Below, piece by piece: positions 10,804 to 19,580 of a DNA stretch of 27,217 nt. Under the pieces are notes generated by a model. The model had not been told where the DNA came from. It did no database searches and saw only the letters and a list, made by a program, of their open reading frames with translations. The translations under genes were made by a program, and so were the position numbers. The DNA lies in assembly GCA_024741835.1 (NCBI GenBank), contig JAENRP010000469.1:1-27217 (forward strand), given 5' to 3'. The stretch comes from Diplocarpon mali. Its lineage: Eukaryota > Ascomycota > Leotiomycetes > Helotiales > Drepanopezizaceae. Numbering within the stretch: the stretch's first letter is position 1; each line of letters begins with the position of its first letter.

Positions 10804-10821
10804 GCTTATAGGACTTATAAC
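10804..10821 (-). promoter_or_regulatory. Primer-binding site of Copia B (candidate half-tRNA iMet)
   Basis: Directly inside the 5' LTR the minus strand reads GTTATAAGTCCTATAAGC. Compared with the complement of the anticodon-loop and stem part of the eukaryotic initiator-Met tRNA (recalled from yeast, GTTATGAGCCCTGCGCGC), I count 12 identities, 5 transitions and 1 transversion. Transitions are what RIP makes. Priming by a half tRNA-iMet is established for Drosophila copia. Confidence 0.6.
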
Positions 10822-11020
10822 TATAGTGCGGTCGGCTAGAGGGCCTTTATTAGGTCGCTTAAGAGGCTTACAAAAGTAAGAGAAGATGATTAATTATATT
10901 ATTATCTAATATATATATAGTAAGGAGACTTCGGAAAGAAAAAGGGAGAGTCTATGACTTAGCAGGAGTCACGTAGAGGGTCTCTAGAATAAGTGGAGAC
11001 TCCGCCCATTCTGCACGACA
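10822..11020 (-). repeat. Copia B 5' LTR (right copy)
   Basis: Aligned over its full 199 bp to 3422-3620. On the minus strand it starts TGTCGTGCAG and ends with the RIP-altered CACTATA (partner CACCACA). A TATATATATA run at about 10909-10920 lies in a plausible promoter position on the minus strand. About 26 transitions separate it from the left copy. Confidence 0.95.
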
Positions 11021-11025
11021 GAAAC
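11021..11025. repeat. Target-site duplication GAAAC, right copy (Copia B)
   Basis: GAAAC immediately after the right LTR end (CACGACA), matching 3417-3421. Copia A sequence resumes after it. Confidence 0.92.
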
Positions 11026-12130
11026 TAAATCAGGTGATAAAGGAAAGTCAATAAAGGCAGCGCGCCTATAAAAGTACGCGTTTCTCCCTATGAAGCTTTC
11101 CTTCCTTATACTTCTTTAAATAATCACTTTAAAAAATGGAGAATAGCAATAATAACTCTAAGGAGCGCCCTACTAAGGCTACTACTATACGCTTCCTAAT
11201 TATACTCCCTTACTCCTGCTAAAGACTTATAGCAAAGTCGTTATACTTAAATACAGCTTAGAGCTTCTTAGCGCGGCAGATAGTAAGAGGATAATAACGC
11301 GCTTAAGAGGTTTAATATAGTAATACCCTTAAGAGGGAGCGCGCCTCCTCCCCTCCCTACCACCCCCTAGGCCGTAGTTCCTAGAATACCGGCGGTCCCT
11401 TCCGCAGCTCCCTCCTCCTACTGCAAACTGAAGCAGGGGCTAATAAGGAATATACTATATAAAGGGTGCGTTTAGAGCTTCTTAGCTAGGAAGTCGGCTA
11501 GCGTATACTTTAATAGTATAATAAGAGTATGCTGCTTTTGTTATATAAAGGGAGGCTACGCGTGCTAAGAGCTTCCTATTAGCGCCTTAAAGGCATAGGA
11601 AGATTATATATTCTTATTAAAGGAGAACAATAGTAATGCCGCAGTACGTTTTTAAGCTCCCTTTAAGTGGTTTGCCACTAATAAGCAGTTTAGGGCCTTA
11701 CTGCTATTAAGAGGAAGGTAAGAGAGGAGCTTTAGAAGGCGCGCTAGAAAGAGATAGAAGAGGTAGTATCGTTAGAGGGTACGTTAATCATAAGCTTTTT
11801 TATACTATAGCTAATAGCTTCTTAGAACCAGTGGCTCAAGAGCTCCTACCGCCGATTATGGCACCTCTTGGCCTCGCCGCCCGCTTTGCAAAGGCTTTTG
11901 AGGCTCCTGCGGCTGCTTTTATTATTGCTCCCCAGGCTGCTCCTAGGGTTATACTACTAAAGGAGTCTATTGCGTCTCGATAGGGACGCGCCCTTATATT
12001 ATTTGCAGAGCTATTAAAGGTTTTAATTATCTAAGGGAGTTGATTTTAAGCCTCCTTATATATTAGTATAAGGAAAATTAAACCCTGTCTTGCGCTTCCT
12101 TCCTACTTACTATTATAAAGGAGATATAAA
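11026..12130. other. Copia A 3' region beyond pol, with a candidate + strand open frame
   Basis: This 1.1 kb between RNase H and the Copia B target is not pol. It is less AT-rich than its surroundings; 11330-11440 is Pro/Ala-codon and C-rich. On + one frame runs from about 11495 to 12030 with only TAA/TAG stops (about seven in some 178 codons). It is free of stops for 90 codons at 11711-11980, where it is rich in Ala, Leu and Pro. A second + frame opens at ATG 11136 (MENSNNNSKERP...) but has many more stops. The block near 11757-11815 resembles Copia B near 4370-4440. Whether it is an extra convergent gene, a degenerate minus-strand extension, or non-coding is unresolved. Confidence 0.45.
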
Positions 12131-14250
12131 AGGATTATAAAGCATTTAAAATGCTAGCTTTTCGACTTAACCTCTTGCGTCTTAAAGGTTTAAAAGCTTA
12201 ATAAAGCTCTTGAACTTTTATTAAAGAAGGTTTTTAATAAGGCCATCTGCGTGCATATCCTTAGTAGGAAGATAGGCCACTTGAAAGCTCCCTTTTTAAT
12301 ACTCCTATTATAGCTATATATTATATATATTAACGTATCGGAGCTTTATAGAAATCCTTTAAGAGTCTCCTATAATAAGCTGTATTATCTATTGATTATC
12401 GTAAAATATAGACTATAGAGCTTCTACCTTAAGCTCTATTTCCTTAAAGAACCTCTTTAAAGCTATCATCTCCTTTGCTATATGCGCTACTCCTAGGAGC
12501 TCAGCCTCTATAGTAGAAGTAGTAACTATCGGTTACTTTAAGGCTTTCCAAATGATTGCTCCTCTAAATAGGAATATAATAAAACTGTAAGAGGAGCGCC
12601 TTATCTTTAGATCATTTGCAAAGGAAGCATCTAATAATACTATTAAGTTATTTGATTTACTAAATCGACTATAAGTGATTCTTAAGAAGCGTATATTAAA
12701 AAGGTAGCGAATTATCTAATTAATAGCTTTAAGGTATTTAGAGCTTAGGTTTATATAGAAATGAGATAGCTGGGCGATTGCAAAAGCTATATTTAGGCGT
12801 AGTATAATAGCTATATATAAGGCAGAGCCTACTTTTTCCTAGAACTCCTTAATTCTTAAGTAGGGAGCTATTTTATAGTTCTTTTTAAGTTCGAAGTAAA
12901 GGAGCGGCGTACTAGGGAAACGCCTTATATTAAGGCCGAACCTCTTTGCCATTTTCTTAATATAAGCGTTATAGAGTAGAGTAATTATACCTTGCTTCCT
13001 ATCTTAAGAGACTCTTACCCCTAAGAACCACTTAACATCTCTTATAGCTATTAATTTGTATACTTCGCATAGTCCTTCTATAGTCTTCTAAGCTTCTTTT
13101 ATATAAGAGGAGTGGTATATTACTTATATATTATTAATATAAAAGGCTATAAACATAGTCCTATCCTTATTAACGAATATATAAGGCTCCTTATTAAGAG
13201 GGGTAAGCTTTAAAGACTTTAAAGTACTAGTAAAATCCCTATACTAGAGCGCTAGGGAGTCTCGAAGGCTGTATAAGGCGCGATCGAGCTCTACTACCTT
13301 GTCTTTCTGCTTCTAACTATCTAATAAGAAGCAAACAACTGGCGCGCTCTAAGGGTCTCTTTTAGCATTTATAAAGGTATTAATAATATCGAATTGTTAA
13401 AGCTCTATATCGAATTTAGCAGCTATCGCTATTATAACTTTAAAAGATCTTAATATAAGCGTCGTAGCGTAGGTAGAGAAAATAGAAGCTTCCTCTTGAA
13501 GATCTCCCCTTACTACTATTCTTGACCTAAAGCAGCTAATCTCCTTAGAGGAGTTTAGCTTATAGTTAAAGACCTACTTTAGTAGTATAGGCCTTATTAT
13601 AGCCTCGCTTCTATCGATCACTCTTTAGTAATTGCGCACTTCTAGGTTCCTAATCTTAGTTCTGGCTCCCTCTTTAAATTGCTCTCCGAAAGGGTGATTT
13701 ACAAGCTCCTTCTAGTGAGTTGGCGCTTTAGGAAGCTTATCTTAAGGTGGAATTAGAAGGGTAGAGTTTCCTTTAGAGCTTTTAGATTAAGTCGCTATAG
13801 CAATGATATAGTATACTACTTTATACTCTTCTCTATCAGTTCTTATAGGCTCCTAACTTAGTTAGAAAGTCGATATAAAGCTATTTACCTACTTTAACTA
13901 ATATGTTTTAAGTTCTTTAAGGGCTAGTAGGAGATCCTTAACGCATATTGCGTATATGGCATTCCTACTCCCTTTTCTCCTTTTTGACCTATAGAGTAGT
14001 ATAGGTACTATTTCCTACTCCTTATTAGGCTTCTTACGTTTTCGGAAGGCCCTTATATTAAGTACTTTAGGCTAAGCTTCTATTAGTTTTAAAGAGCTCC
14101 CTCTTTTAGTATTACCCTTAAGAGCTTCTATATCCTAGCGTAGCTTCTGATCGATCGGTGCTTCTAATAAGAGCTAGCGTGCTTCTTTACAAGTTGCCTA
14201 TAGTAGAGCTTCTAGTAATTGAGGGGCTTGCTCCTGCCCTTACGATTGCT
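12130..14250 (-). pseudogene. Copia A pol: reverse transcriptase and RNase H
   Basis: RT palm motifs read Q-Q-F-D-I-I-N-T-F-I-N-A near 13370-13410 and A-L-Y-S-L-R-D-S-L-A-L-W-Y near 13240-13290. The catalytic box near 13127-13147 is F-Y-I-N-N-I, where Y-x-D-D is expected; both Asp codons have become Asn by G to A. RNase H (about 12150-12560) shows L-L-D-A-S-F and I-E-A-E-L-L-G-V-A-H-I-A-K-E-M-I-A. It ends near an A-Y-L-P-T-K-D-M-H-A-D-G-L motif at about 12230-12270. It aligns with Copia B at 5096-5560. From about 13700 to 14250 a variable linker connects to integrase. Inactive by catalytic change and stops. Confidence 0.86.
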
Positions 14251-16040
14251 TAGTCCGTATAGCAACTAAAGGCCTGGTATTGCACTCCCTAGCAGAACTA
14301 GCATTTATAATATCGCTTTCGACGCTCCTTCTAACTATTGATAGTTGTCTTAAAGCGTCTAACCCTTTGCTACTAGGCAGCTGCTTTTGAGTAGCTAAAG
14401 TAGAAACGCTATAAGTAGCCTTATAGGGGACAAGAGCCCTCGATAGATCTAAGCTTAGAGCTTCTATTAGTAAAAGATTAATAGGCTTACCCCCTATTAG
14501 GTTATCCGCAAGCTGCTTATCTAAAGCTTCCTTTATATTTTCGATAATTAACTTAGCGTTTTAAGCTTCCTCTTCCTCCTCCTCAATCATTTATATAATC
14601 TCTTTAATAATTAGAAGCAGGTGGCTAGCTACCTTTTCATACTCTTTAGAGTAGAATTTAGACTTATCGAATTTGACATTTCGAGAGATTATAACCTTTC
14701 GAAGCTTAGGCACTTAGATCCTATATATATTAGTGGCATAGTATCTAACTAAGTATCTAATATGCCCTTATAGTATAGTTTTAAAAGCTCTCTTATTCTT
14801 TAGAGCTTTCCCTCTCCTTTGCTAATAGGTACGCGCGCGCTTTATACGCTTTTATATCCCCTTATTCTAGTCTTAAATCGGTAGTAAGCTTTATAGTAAT
14901 CTATAGATCATACCACTTAAAGTATTATCTAAACTAAAGCTAAAGCACCTCATTTAGACTCTTCTATCCCTTGCGCTTTAATAGGCCGATATTATAGAGG
15001 TATATTGCGGCTAGTACAGCTTTAGGCTATAGGTGCTTTAGGAGGTTAGTAGAGATTAGCATAGTAAGTGCCTTTTTAATAATCTCTACTCCTGCTCTCT
15101 CGGAAGCTCCATTTGGTTTATAAGTATAAGATAGAATGACTTCTACCTCTATGCCTTTAGCTTCGCACTACTTTCTATATTTCGATGCTCCTTATAAGAG
15201 GAATACTAAAGTATTATTATCGCTCCTTAGAATATATAGGGAAAGGCTATAATAGCGCTTTACTTATGCTTTAAAAGATTGAAAAGCTCTTAAAACTAGC
15301 GTTAAGGACTTATAGAGTAAAGTATATTTAAATAACTTCCTATTAAATTTATCCTTAATTAGGAGAAGCCAGCTTTCTAAGGAGAGGCTTGATATACTAT
15401 AGTCAAATAGGTCCTAGGAGCACCTAAAGAACGGTCTTAAAGCCTTGAAATCTAACTCTCTCTTAAAAGGCTTTTGCTTAGCTTTTACCTAAGCGTAAGC
15501 TTTATAATTGATTTATAGCTTCCCTTTGATCTTTACCCCCTTTGCGTTTAGTATAAGCTTCTTAAGCGCTTTAGCTTTTAAATAGCCTGATTAAAGGTGC
15601 TAAATATCTGCTGAATCGTTCTTAGCTCTTAGGAATACGCTGCTCCTTAGGGGTTTATATTAGCTTCGCAGACGCTATTATAAAGTAAGGAAAGCTAAGT
15701 AAGTTAGTTAAGTATAGCATAGTGAGTTAGGAGCGTTATAAAAGTTGATAGGCTTATATTTAAATACTATAACATTCGACTTACGCTTTAGCTACTTTAT
15801 AACTACGTTATTATCTGCTATACCCTTTTAAAGCGTTGCGTCTAGGCCTATATACTATATCCCAGCCTTTTTTAAAAGAGGCTCTAAGATAATATTAATA
15901 TTAAACCTATCTATAAGCGCTATATTCCTAAGCTCTAAGTCTCTTCTATTAGCGAGAACCCCTTTTATTAAACGTATACCCTTCCCCCTTATTAGCAGAC
16001 TTAAGCTCCCTGCCTTTATATAGTCCTAGGGATATGCGAT
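14250..16040 (-). pseudogene. Copia A pol: integrase
   Basis: Clear Copia integrase motifs: R-S-D-N-N-T-L-V near 15205-15230 (second catalytic Asp), then C-E-A-K-G-I-E-V-E-V, then Y-K-P-N-G-A-S-E-R-A-G-V-E-I near 15085-15125 (catalytic Glu). An L-W-P-K-A-V-L-A-A-I-Y-L-Y-N block follows near 15010-15045. Stops are at TAG/TAA only in the portions translated. The 14250-14700 part is a linker rich in Ser, Glu and Leu codons; 14560-14590 is a purine-rich (minus strand) Glu run. It lies between protease and RT, the Copia order. Confidence 0.84.
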
Positions 16041-17495
16041 TTTCAATGATCTAGGAATTAAAAGCTCCTCTTGATTAATAAGGTGCGTTGCGGCGCAATT
16101 ATTAAATAGGGTTATATTCGAAAGAGCGTAAGGAGCTCTAAGGGTAGAGTATATTCCTAGGGTAAAGTCTTCAAAGAGAGCTAGATCTAAGAGGGCGGCG
16201 ATGATCTTGGATTTGCCGCTCCTTAAAGCTTTAGCAGATATTCTTTCTTTAAATTGATTTATAAGAGCTTATTTAATATAAGAGAGCTTAGCTTAAAGCT
16301 CTCTCCATTTTAAGGAAGTAAGGTTTTTACGCGTTCTTTTAATCTCGTTATAGCTAAGGAGGTTTTAAAGCGTACCTTCCTTAGCGCTAGTTAAGGCATA
16401 TTTCAGCCTATTACACTCCTTTAGGTTCTAGAAGTGATTTTTGACCTAAGGGCAAGGGCACTTTTTAATGCTCCCCTTAAGAGCCTTCTTCGCCTTACCT
16501 TTACTTAATGCTCTTAGATTAGTATAATCGCCTACTCCTTTAAGTAAGGCGTATACTCTAAGGGTTGCCTTTGATAAAGAGCTTGCAAGGCTTCGCTTTA
16601 TTAAGCTTAAGAACTAATTAATATAGTAGACTATATCTTTTCTATACTCTAAACCTAGCTTATTATCTCTAATAAGCTCTGCCTAGGTTTGCTAAGACTA
16701 AGTAAGAGCCTAGTAGTAAACCGATTATAGAAACTTTATAATCGCAAGAGAGCCTTAAACCTCTAGGATTTTATACATTTGTACTTCCTAGTAGATCTCC
16801 CTAAAGCTAGCAAGCTAGGTCTTCGGGTCTACTTTGCTACTCCTTATTTCAAAGAGCTTATTATTATAGTCTTTCCGAATTGACTCTATTATACTAACTT
16901 TAAAGGGGGCTAGTTCCTTGCGCAGGTGCTCTACGATCTATTAAATTAATAGTTTCCCCGCTTCCTTATAGTTATATTATACTGCTTAAAGTAATATAGG
17001 GTATATTATCTTAGTAATCTAATAGTATAACTGAGTATAAGAGCTCCTATTCCTTTTCTACATTTCTACTATAAGATTATATTGCATTACTACCATTTTA
17101 TACTTTAGCTTTATATCTTTAGCTATTGTTTTTGTAAGTAGTAGTAGAGCTAGCGTTTGTTAATTAGTAGCTTCCTACTATTAGTATAACTTATAGTAGC
17201 TTTATAATACTCTTTAGTCCTATCCTTTTACAATTTTTTCAAGCTGCAGCAGTTCTATTTTTAGATCTAGCAGATATAGAGCTTTGTTCTTATAAAGCGG
17301 AGGTTGATTTCCTATCTTTATAGTATACAGTTTAGGGTTATTAACTTATCTTGGCTTCTTTATATACTTCTAAAGCTGTAGAAATTCGGCCTGAAACTCT
17401 AGCTTAGCGTACCAAATGCGCTATGACTTCCTATCCTAAAGCATAACTCTATTAGAGCTAAGCTCCTGAGCTTCTTTTTACTAGTATTCGCTCAT
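16040..17495 (-). pseudogene. Copia A Gag and aspartic protease
   Basis: The start chosen is the minus-strand ATG at 17493-17495 (M-S-E-Y...). It is the first ATG inside the 5' LTR that opens onto a Gag-like stretch, with R-I-W-Y-A-K-L-E-F-Q-A-E-F-L near 17385-17425. A C-P-C...K-N-H-F knuckle lies near 16435-16460. Protease reads L-F-N-N-C-A-A-T-H-L-I-N at about 16072-16105. The leader from LTR to ATG is about 185 bases and holds the primer site. Gag forms the virus-like particle and protease cuts the polyprotein. Many Gln/Trp codons are stops. Confidence 0.8.
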
Positions 17496-17663
17496 ATTGA
17501 CTAGGATAGTAGGGAGTATAGTATTAGTTAGCTAAGAGCGTTAGAACGTCGAGTCAGGTCGTATAACGCATATAGGCGAGAGAGAATAGATGAAAATAGT
17601 AGTAAAACCTCTCTAAGAAGTCTTTAAATATAGTAGATTTTTAATCGTTTGCTTTTAAGAGTC

Positions 17664-17681
17664 GCGAATAGTGCTGATAAC
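17664..17681 (-). promoter_or_regulatory. Primer-binding site of Copia A (candidate half-tRNA iMet)
   Basis: The minus strand next to the 5' LTR reads GTTATCAGCACTATTCGC. It matches the initiator-Met half-tRNA complement at 13 of 18 positions by my count, with a perfect GTTAT start. This is weaker than Copia B and includes transversions, so another tRNA is possible. Confidence 0.42.
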
Positions 17682-17762
17682 TATTATATTGTATTTAAAG
17701 GTGGATTCTCAATAGTGGCAGAAGCTTATAAAATTCTACTCTAACTGTATATCTGAGCTCCC

Positions 17763-17768
17763 TTTATA
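17763..17768 (-). promoter_or_regulatory. Candidate TATA box in Copia A 5' LTR
   Basis: TATAAA on the minus strand in context CTTTTATAAAGGG, about 85 bases into the LTR and downstream of the hairpin. TATAAA is also kept in the other LTR (3137-3142). Position fits a U3 promoter; there is no direct evidence of use. Confidence 0.35.
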
Positions 17769-17817
17769 AAAGTGCTCCGTGGCCACTTCAGGGGTATATT
17801 ACATAAGCCAGTCCTCA

Positions 17818-17838
17818 GAGCCTCAGCGCCTGAGGCTC
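17818..17838. repeat. Perfect inverted repeat in Copia A LTR (right)
   Basis: Same 9-3-9 structure as 3192-3212, identical in sequence. On the coding strand it lies 15-35 bases from the LTR start. Confidence 0.85.
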
Positions 17839-17852
17839 CTCATGGCGCAATA

Positions 17853-17857
17853 AGTAT
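17853..17857. repeat. Target-site duplication AGTAT, right copy (Copia A)
   Basis: AGTAT directly after the Copia A right LTR, matching 3051-3055. It continues the LINE RT codons. Confidence 0.93.
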
Positions 17858-18602
17858 ACTATTCCTTAATATTAAGGGCGCATTTGATCACGTTGCGAAA
17901 AATAGACTATTACAGATTCTAGTTTTATTAAATCTCCCTATTAGTCTTATCACATAGGTTAAATCGTTCTTAGAAGACCGTACTCTTAGACTTACCTTTA
18001 ATAATCAAATAGAGGAATTTAAGTCTATTAATATAAGTATTCCTTAAGGAAGTCCTATTTCACCGATTTTATTCTTAATCTACATTTGAGACCTATTTAA
18101 ATCCCAAAACGTTAAACTATAGTCTTATATAGATGATTTAAGTCTTATAGCCTCTTCTTTAAGTTTTAAGAGTAATATCAAAATTCTTAAAAGAGAGGTA
18201 AAAGATTTAATTAATCTAAGGGAATAAAAATATTTAGTTAGCTTTGATATTAAAAAAATAGAATTAATTCATTTTTTCTATAGAAATCCCCTATCGATTA
18301 GACTTTTAGATAACACTATATTAGCTTTAAAAAAGTTAATTAAGTAGTTAGGGATTTATTTCGACTTGAATCTATAATTTAAAGAATATAAAGCAATTAG
18401 GACTTCCTAAGGAAAGCAAATGTTATACTATATAAATAGACTAGCTTCTATTATAAAAGGTCTTTCCCTATTTGCGATACATTAATTATACCTAGCTTGC
18501 GTTATAAGTATTATAGATTATAGTTCTATACTTTAATAGAAACCTTGATATAAAAATAAGGCGATTCTAAAACCACTATAAGCTATATAAAATCTAGCTT
18601 AT

Positions 18603-18608
18603 AAAAAA
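18603..18608 (+). other. Probable 1-base deletion in an A run (LINE ORF2 frameshift)
   Basis: Upstream the frame reads L-A-Y-K-K and then loses sense. Adding one A to the six-A run gives K-K-I-L-R-V-F-K-I-A-P-F, which continues smoothly. It is the only indel I noticed in the translated LINE ORF2. Confidence 0.55.
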
Positions 18609-18989
18609 TATTAAGGGTTTTTAAAATAGCCCCTTTTATCCTAATAGAATTAAAATCGGCCCTATTACTATTATAGATAAGGCTGAACTATAGTGCTAGA
18701 CGCTACACACTCCGTTCTTTAAAATTAAGTTTAAAACACCCTATTAAGGTAGAAGTTTAAAAAACAATTTAAACAATTGAAGAAGAGGAAATTATCGCAA
18801 ATGAAAATTTCTATATAAAATCCTCTTCTTAAATTAAGAGCTTAATTAAATCGATATACTTCTTAATCGATTTAGATTCATTAGAGATAATAAGGCACTT
18901 TTATTTTGCCTTATAGGAAAAGGAAGTGCCTTATAATATCGAAATATCTAAACTATTAAAGAAAGAAAAAGCAGTATAATACCTATAGC

Positions 18990-18994
18990 ATTTA
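18990..18994. repeat. Target-site duplication ATTTA, left copy (Gypsy)
   Basis: ATTTA directly before the Gypsy left LTR; recurs at 26008-26012. Confidence 0.92.
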
Positions 18995-19272
18995 TGTTAC
19001 GACTTGCCCTCGAGCGTACAGAAGGCGAGAATTGAATGACGCTAACTGTATTACCTCAAGAGGTACGCTATGTAAATTAAGAAGAAAAGATGAAGAAGAA
19101 GAGAGAGTCTCTAGTAGAGCTCCTCCAGAATAAGTACAGGTGCTTTACTAGCGCGCATGTGATCTAGCCACCTTACTATCTTAGCGTGCACCTGACTTCG
19201 ATACGTGATAGATATATGATATAATCGTATACAACTGTGCACGTGAACCGTATATATAATGCGGCTGTAATA
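18995..19272 (-). repeat. Gypsy 3' LTR (left copy)
   Basis: It runs from TGTTACGACT to GCGGCTGTAATA (partner ends GTAACA). Gap-free to 25730-26007 with about 39 transitions in 278 positions and no transversion noticed. One GTGCACGTGA decamer is intact at 19237-19246. The second, at 19250-19259, is turned entirely into GTATATATAA. Confidence 0.95.
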
Positions 19273-19287
19273 CTACCTCCCCCCTTT
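19273..19287 (-). other. Polypurine tract of the Gypsy element
   Basis: The minus strand reads AAAGGGGGGAGGTAG just before the 3' LTR. It is the longest purine run in the region and sits exactly where plus-strand priming occurs, confirming minus orientation. Confidence 0.8.
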
Positions 19288-19411
19288 GAAAAACTGCGCC
19301 CGCGCAGTTGTATCTATAGGCGTATTATCCTTTAGGTCCCTATAATCGTCAACTCTATTATTATATGACTTAAGCTAGCTTAATAGCGCTCTTAGTGGCC
19401 CTTTAGTTTAA

Positions 19412-19580
19412 GGGTTCTTTAAATAGAAATCTCAAATAGCATGCGGCGCTATTATAGCATTAGAGCATAGGTACTATTTAAGGTCTTTATTAGCTCCTTT
19501 CTACTTAATCTAATATTTAAGCTTCTTAGCTTAAATATAAGATCCAATTATTTCTTCTATCTCCTACTCTTCTTATTCTA
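19412..19580 (-). pseudogene. Gypsy C-terminal chromodomain
   Basis: Read on minus: E-E-W-E-I-E-E-I-I-G-S-Y-I, then K-L-K-Y-*-I-K-W-K-G, then L-K-W-Y, then I-A-P-H-A-I-*-D-F-Y. This follows the chromodomain pattern (acidic start, V-K-W-K-G-like strand, W-x-P-like, terminal helix), and the stops sit at Gln/Arg-type codons. In chromoviruses this domain, at the integrase C-terminus, is known to steer insertion toward modified histones. It closes the polyprotein about 140 bases before the LTR. Confidence 0.82.

Larger units (their letters stand above)
3422..11020 (-). mobile_element. Ty1/Copia retrotransposon 'Copia B', nested inside Copia A
   Basis: This 7.6-kb element has 199-bp LTRs at both ends, a 5-bp GAAAC duplication, a polypurine tract by the left LTR and a primer site by the right LTR, so it is coded on the minus strand. 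Pol runs from about 10680 down to about 5090 in Copia order. It is a relative of Copia A (RNase H and the sequence beyond it align) but not the same family, because the LTRs differ in length and sequence. About 1.5 kb beyond RNase H is not explained by pol. All frames carry RIP stops. Confidence 0.93.
3056..17852 (-). mobile_element. Ty1/Copia retrotransposon 'Copia A' (host of nested Copia B)
   Basis: It is bounded by 171-bp LTRs (3056-3226 and 17682-17852) and a 5-bp AGTAT duplication. The coding strand is minus: the polypurine tract lies beside the left LTR, the primer site beside the right LTR, and Gag, protease, integrase, RT and RNase H run from high to low coordinates. The order integrase before RT defines Copia. 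Removing Copia B (3422-11020) plus one target copy leaves an element of about 7.2 kb, longer than a typical 5-kb Copia because about 1.3 kb lies between pol and the 3' LTR. All frames are broken by RIP stops. Confidence 0.93.
17682..17852 (-). repeat. Copia A 5' LTR (right copy)
   Basis: 171 bp, gap-free match to 3056-3226. The + strand begins TATTATATTG where the partner has TGTCGTGCTG: six G/A or C/T changes in the first 17 bases. It ends GCGCAATA, where the partner has GCGCAACA. Carries the same inverted repeat (17818-17838). Confidence 0.95.
17853..18994 (+). pseudogene. LINE ORF2 part 2: reverse transcriptase core and thumb
   Basis: The frame resumes exactly where it broke at 3055: I-L-F-L-N-I-K-G-A-F-D-H-V (first catalytic Asp region). 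It continues with I-P-Q*-G-S-P-I-S-P-I-L-F near 18037-18075 and Y-I-D-D-L at 18126-18140, the catalytic box, which is intact. The thumb and connection follow. Around the A run 18603-18608 the frame shifts by one, consistent with a single-base deletion, and then stays open in the new phase to 18994. The piece ends at target ATTTA. The open stretch that begins at 17772 inside the LTR is an accidental LTR-RT fusion, not a gene. Confidence 0.87.

Noticed and set aside
10822..11020. Similar terminal bases of Copia B (minus TGTCGTGCAG) and Copia A (plus TGTCGTGCTG)
   Set aside because: They are opposite ends with respect to each element's orientation, and the match is short; probably chance around the TG...CA ends.
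17772..17957. Plus-strand open stretch crossing the LTR-LINE junction
   Set aside because: Its first half is Copia A LTR and its second half LINE RT; a chance fusion, not a gene.
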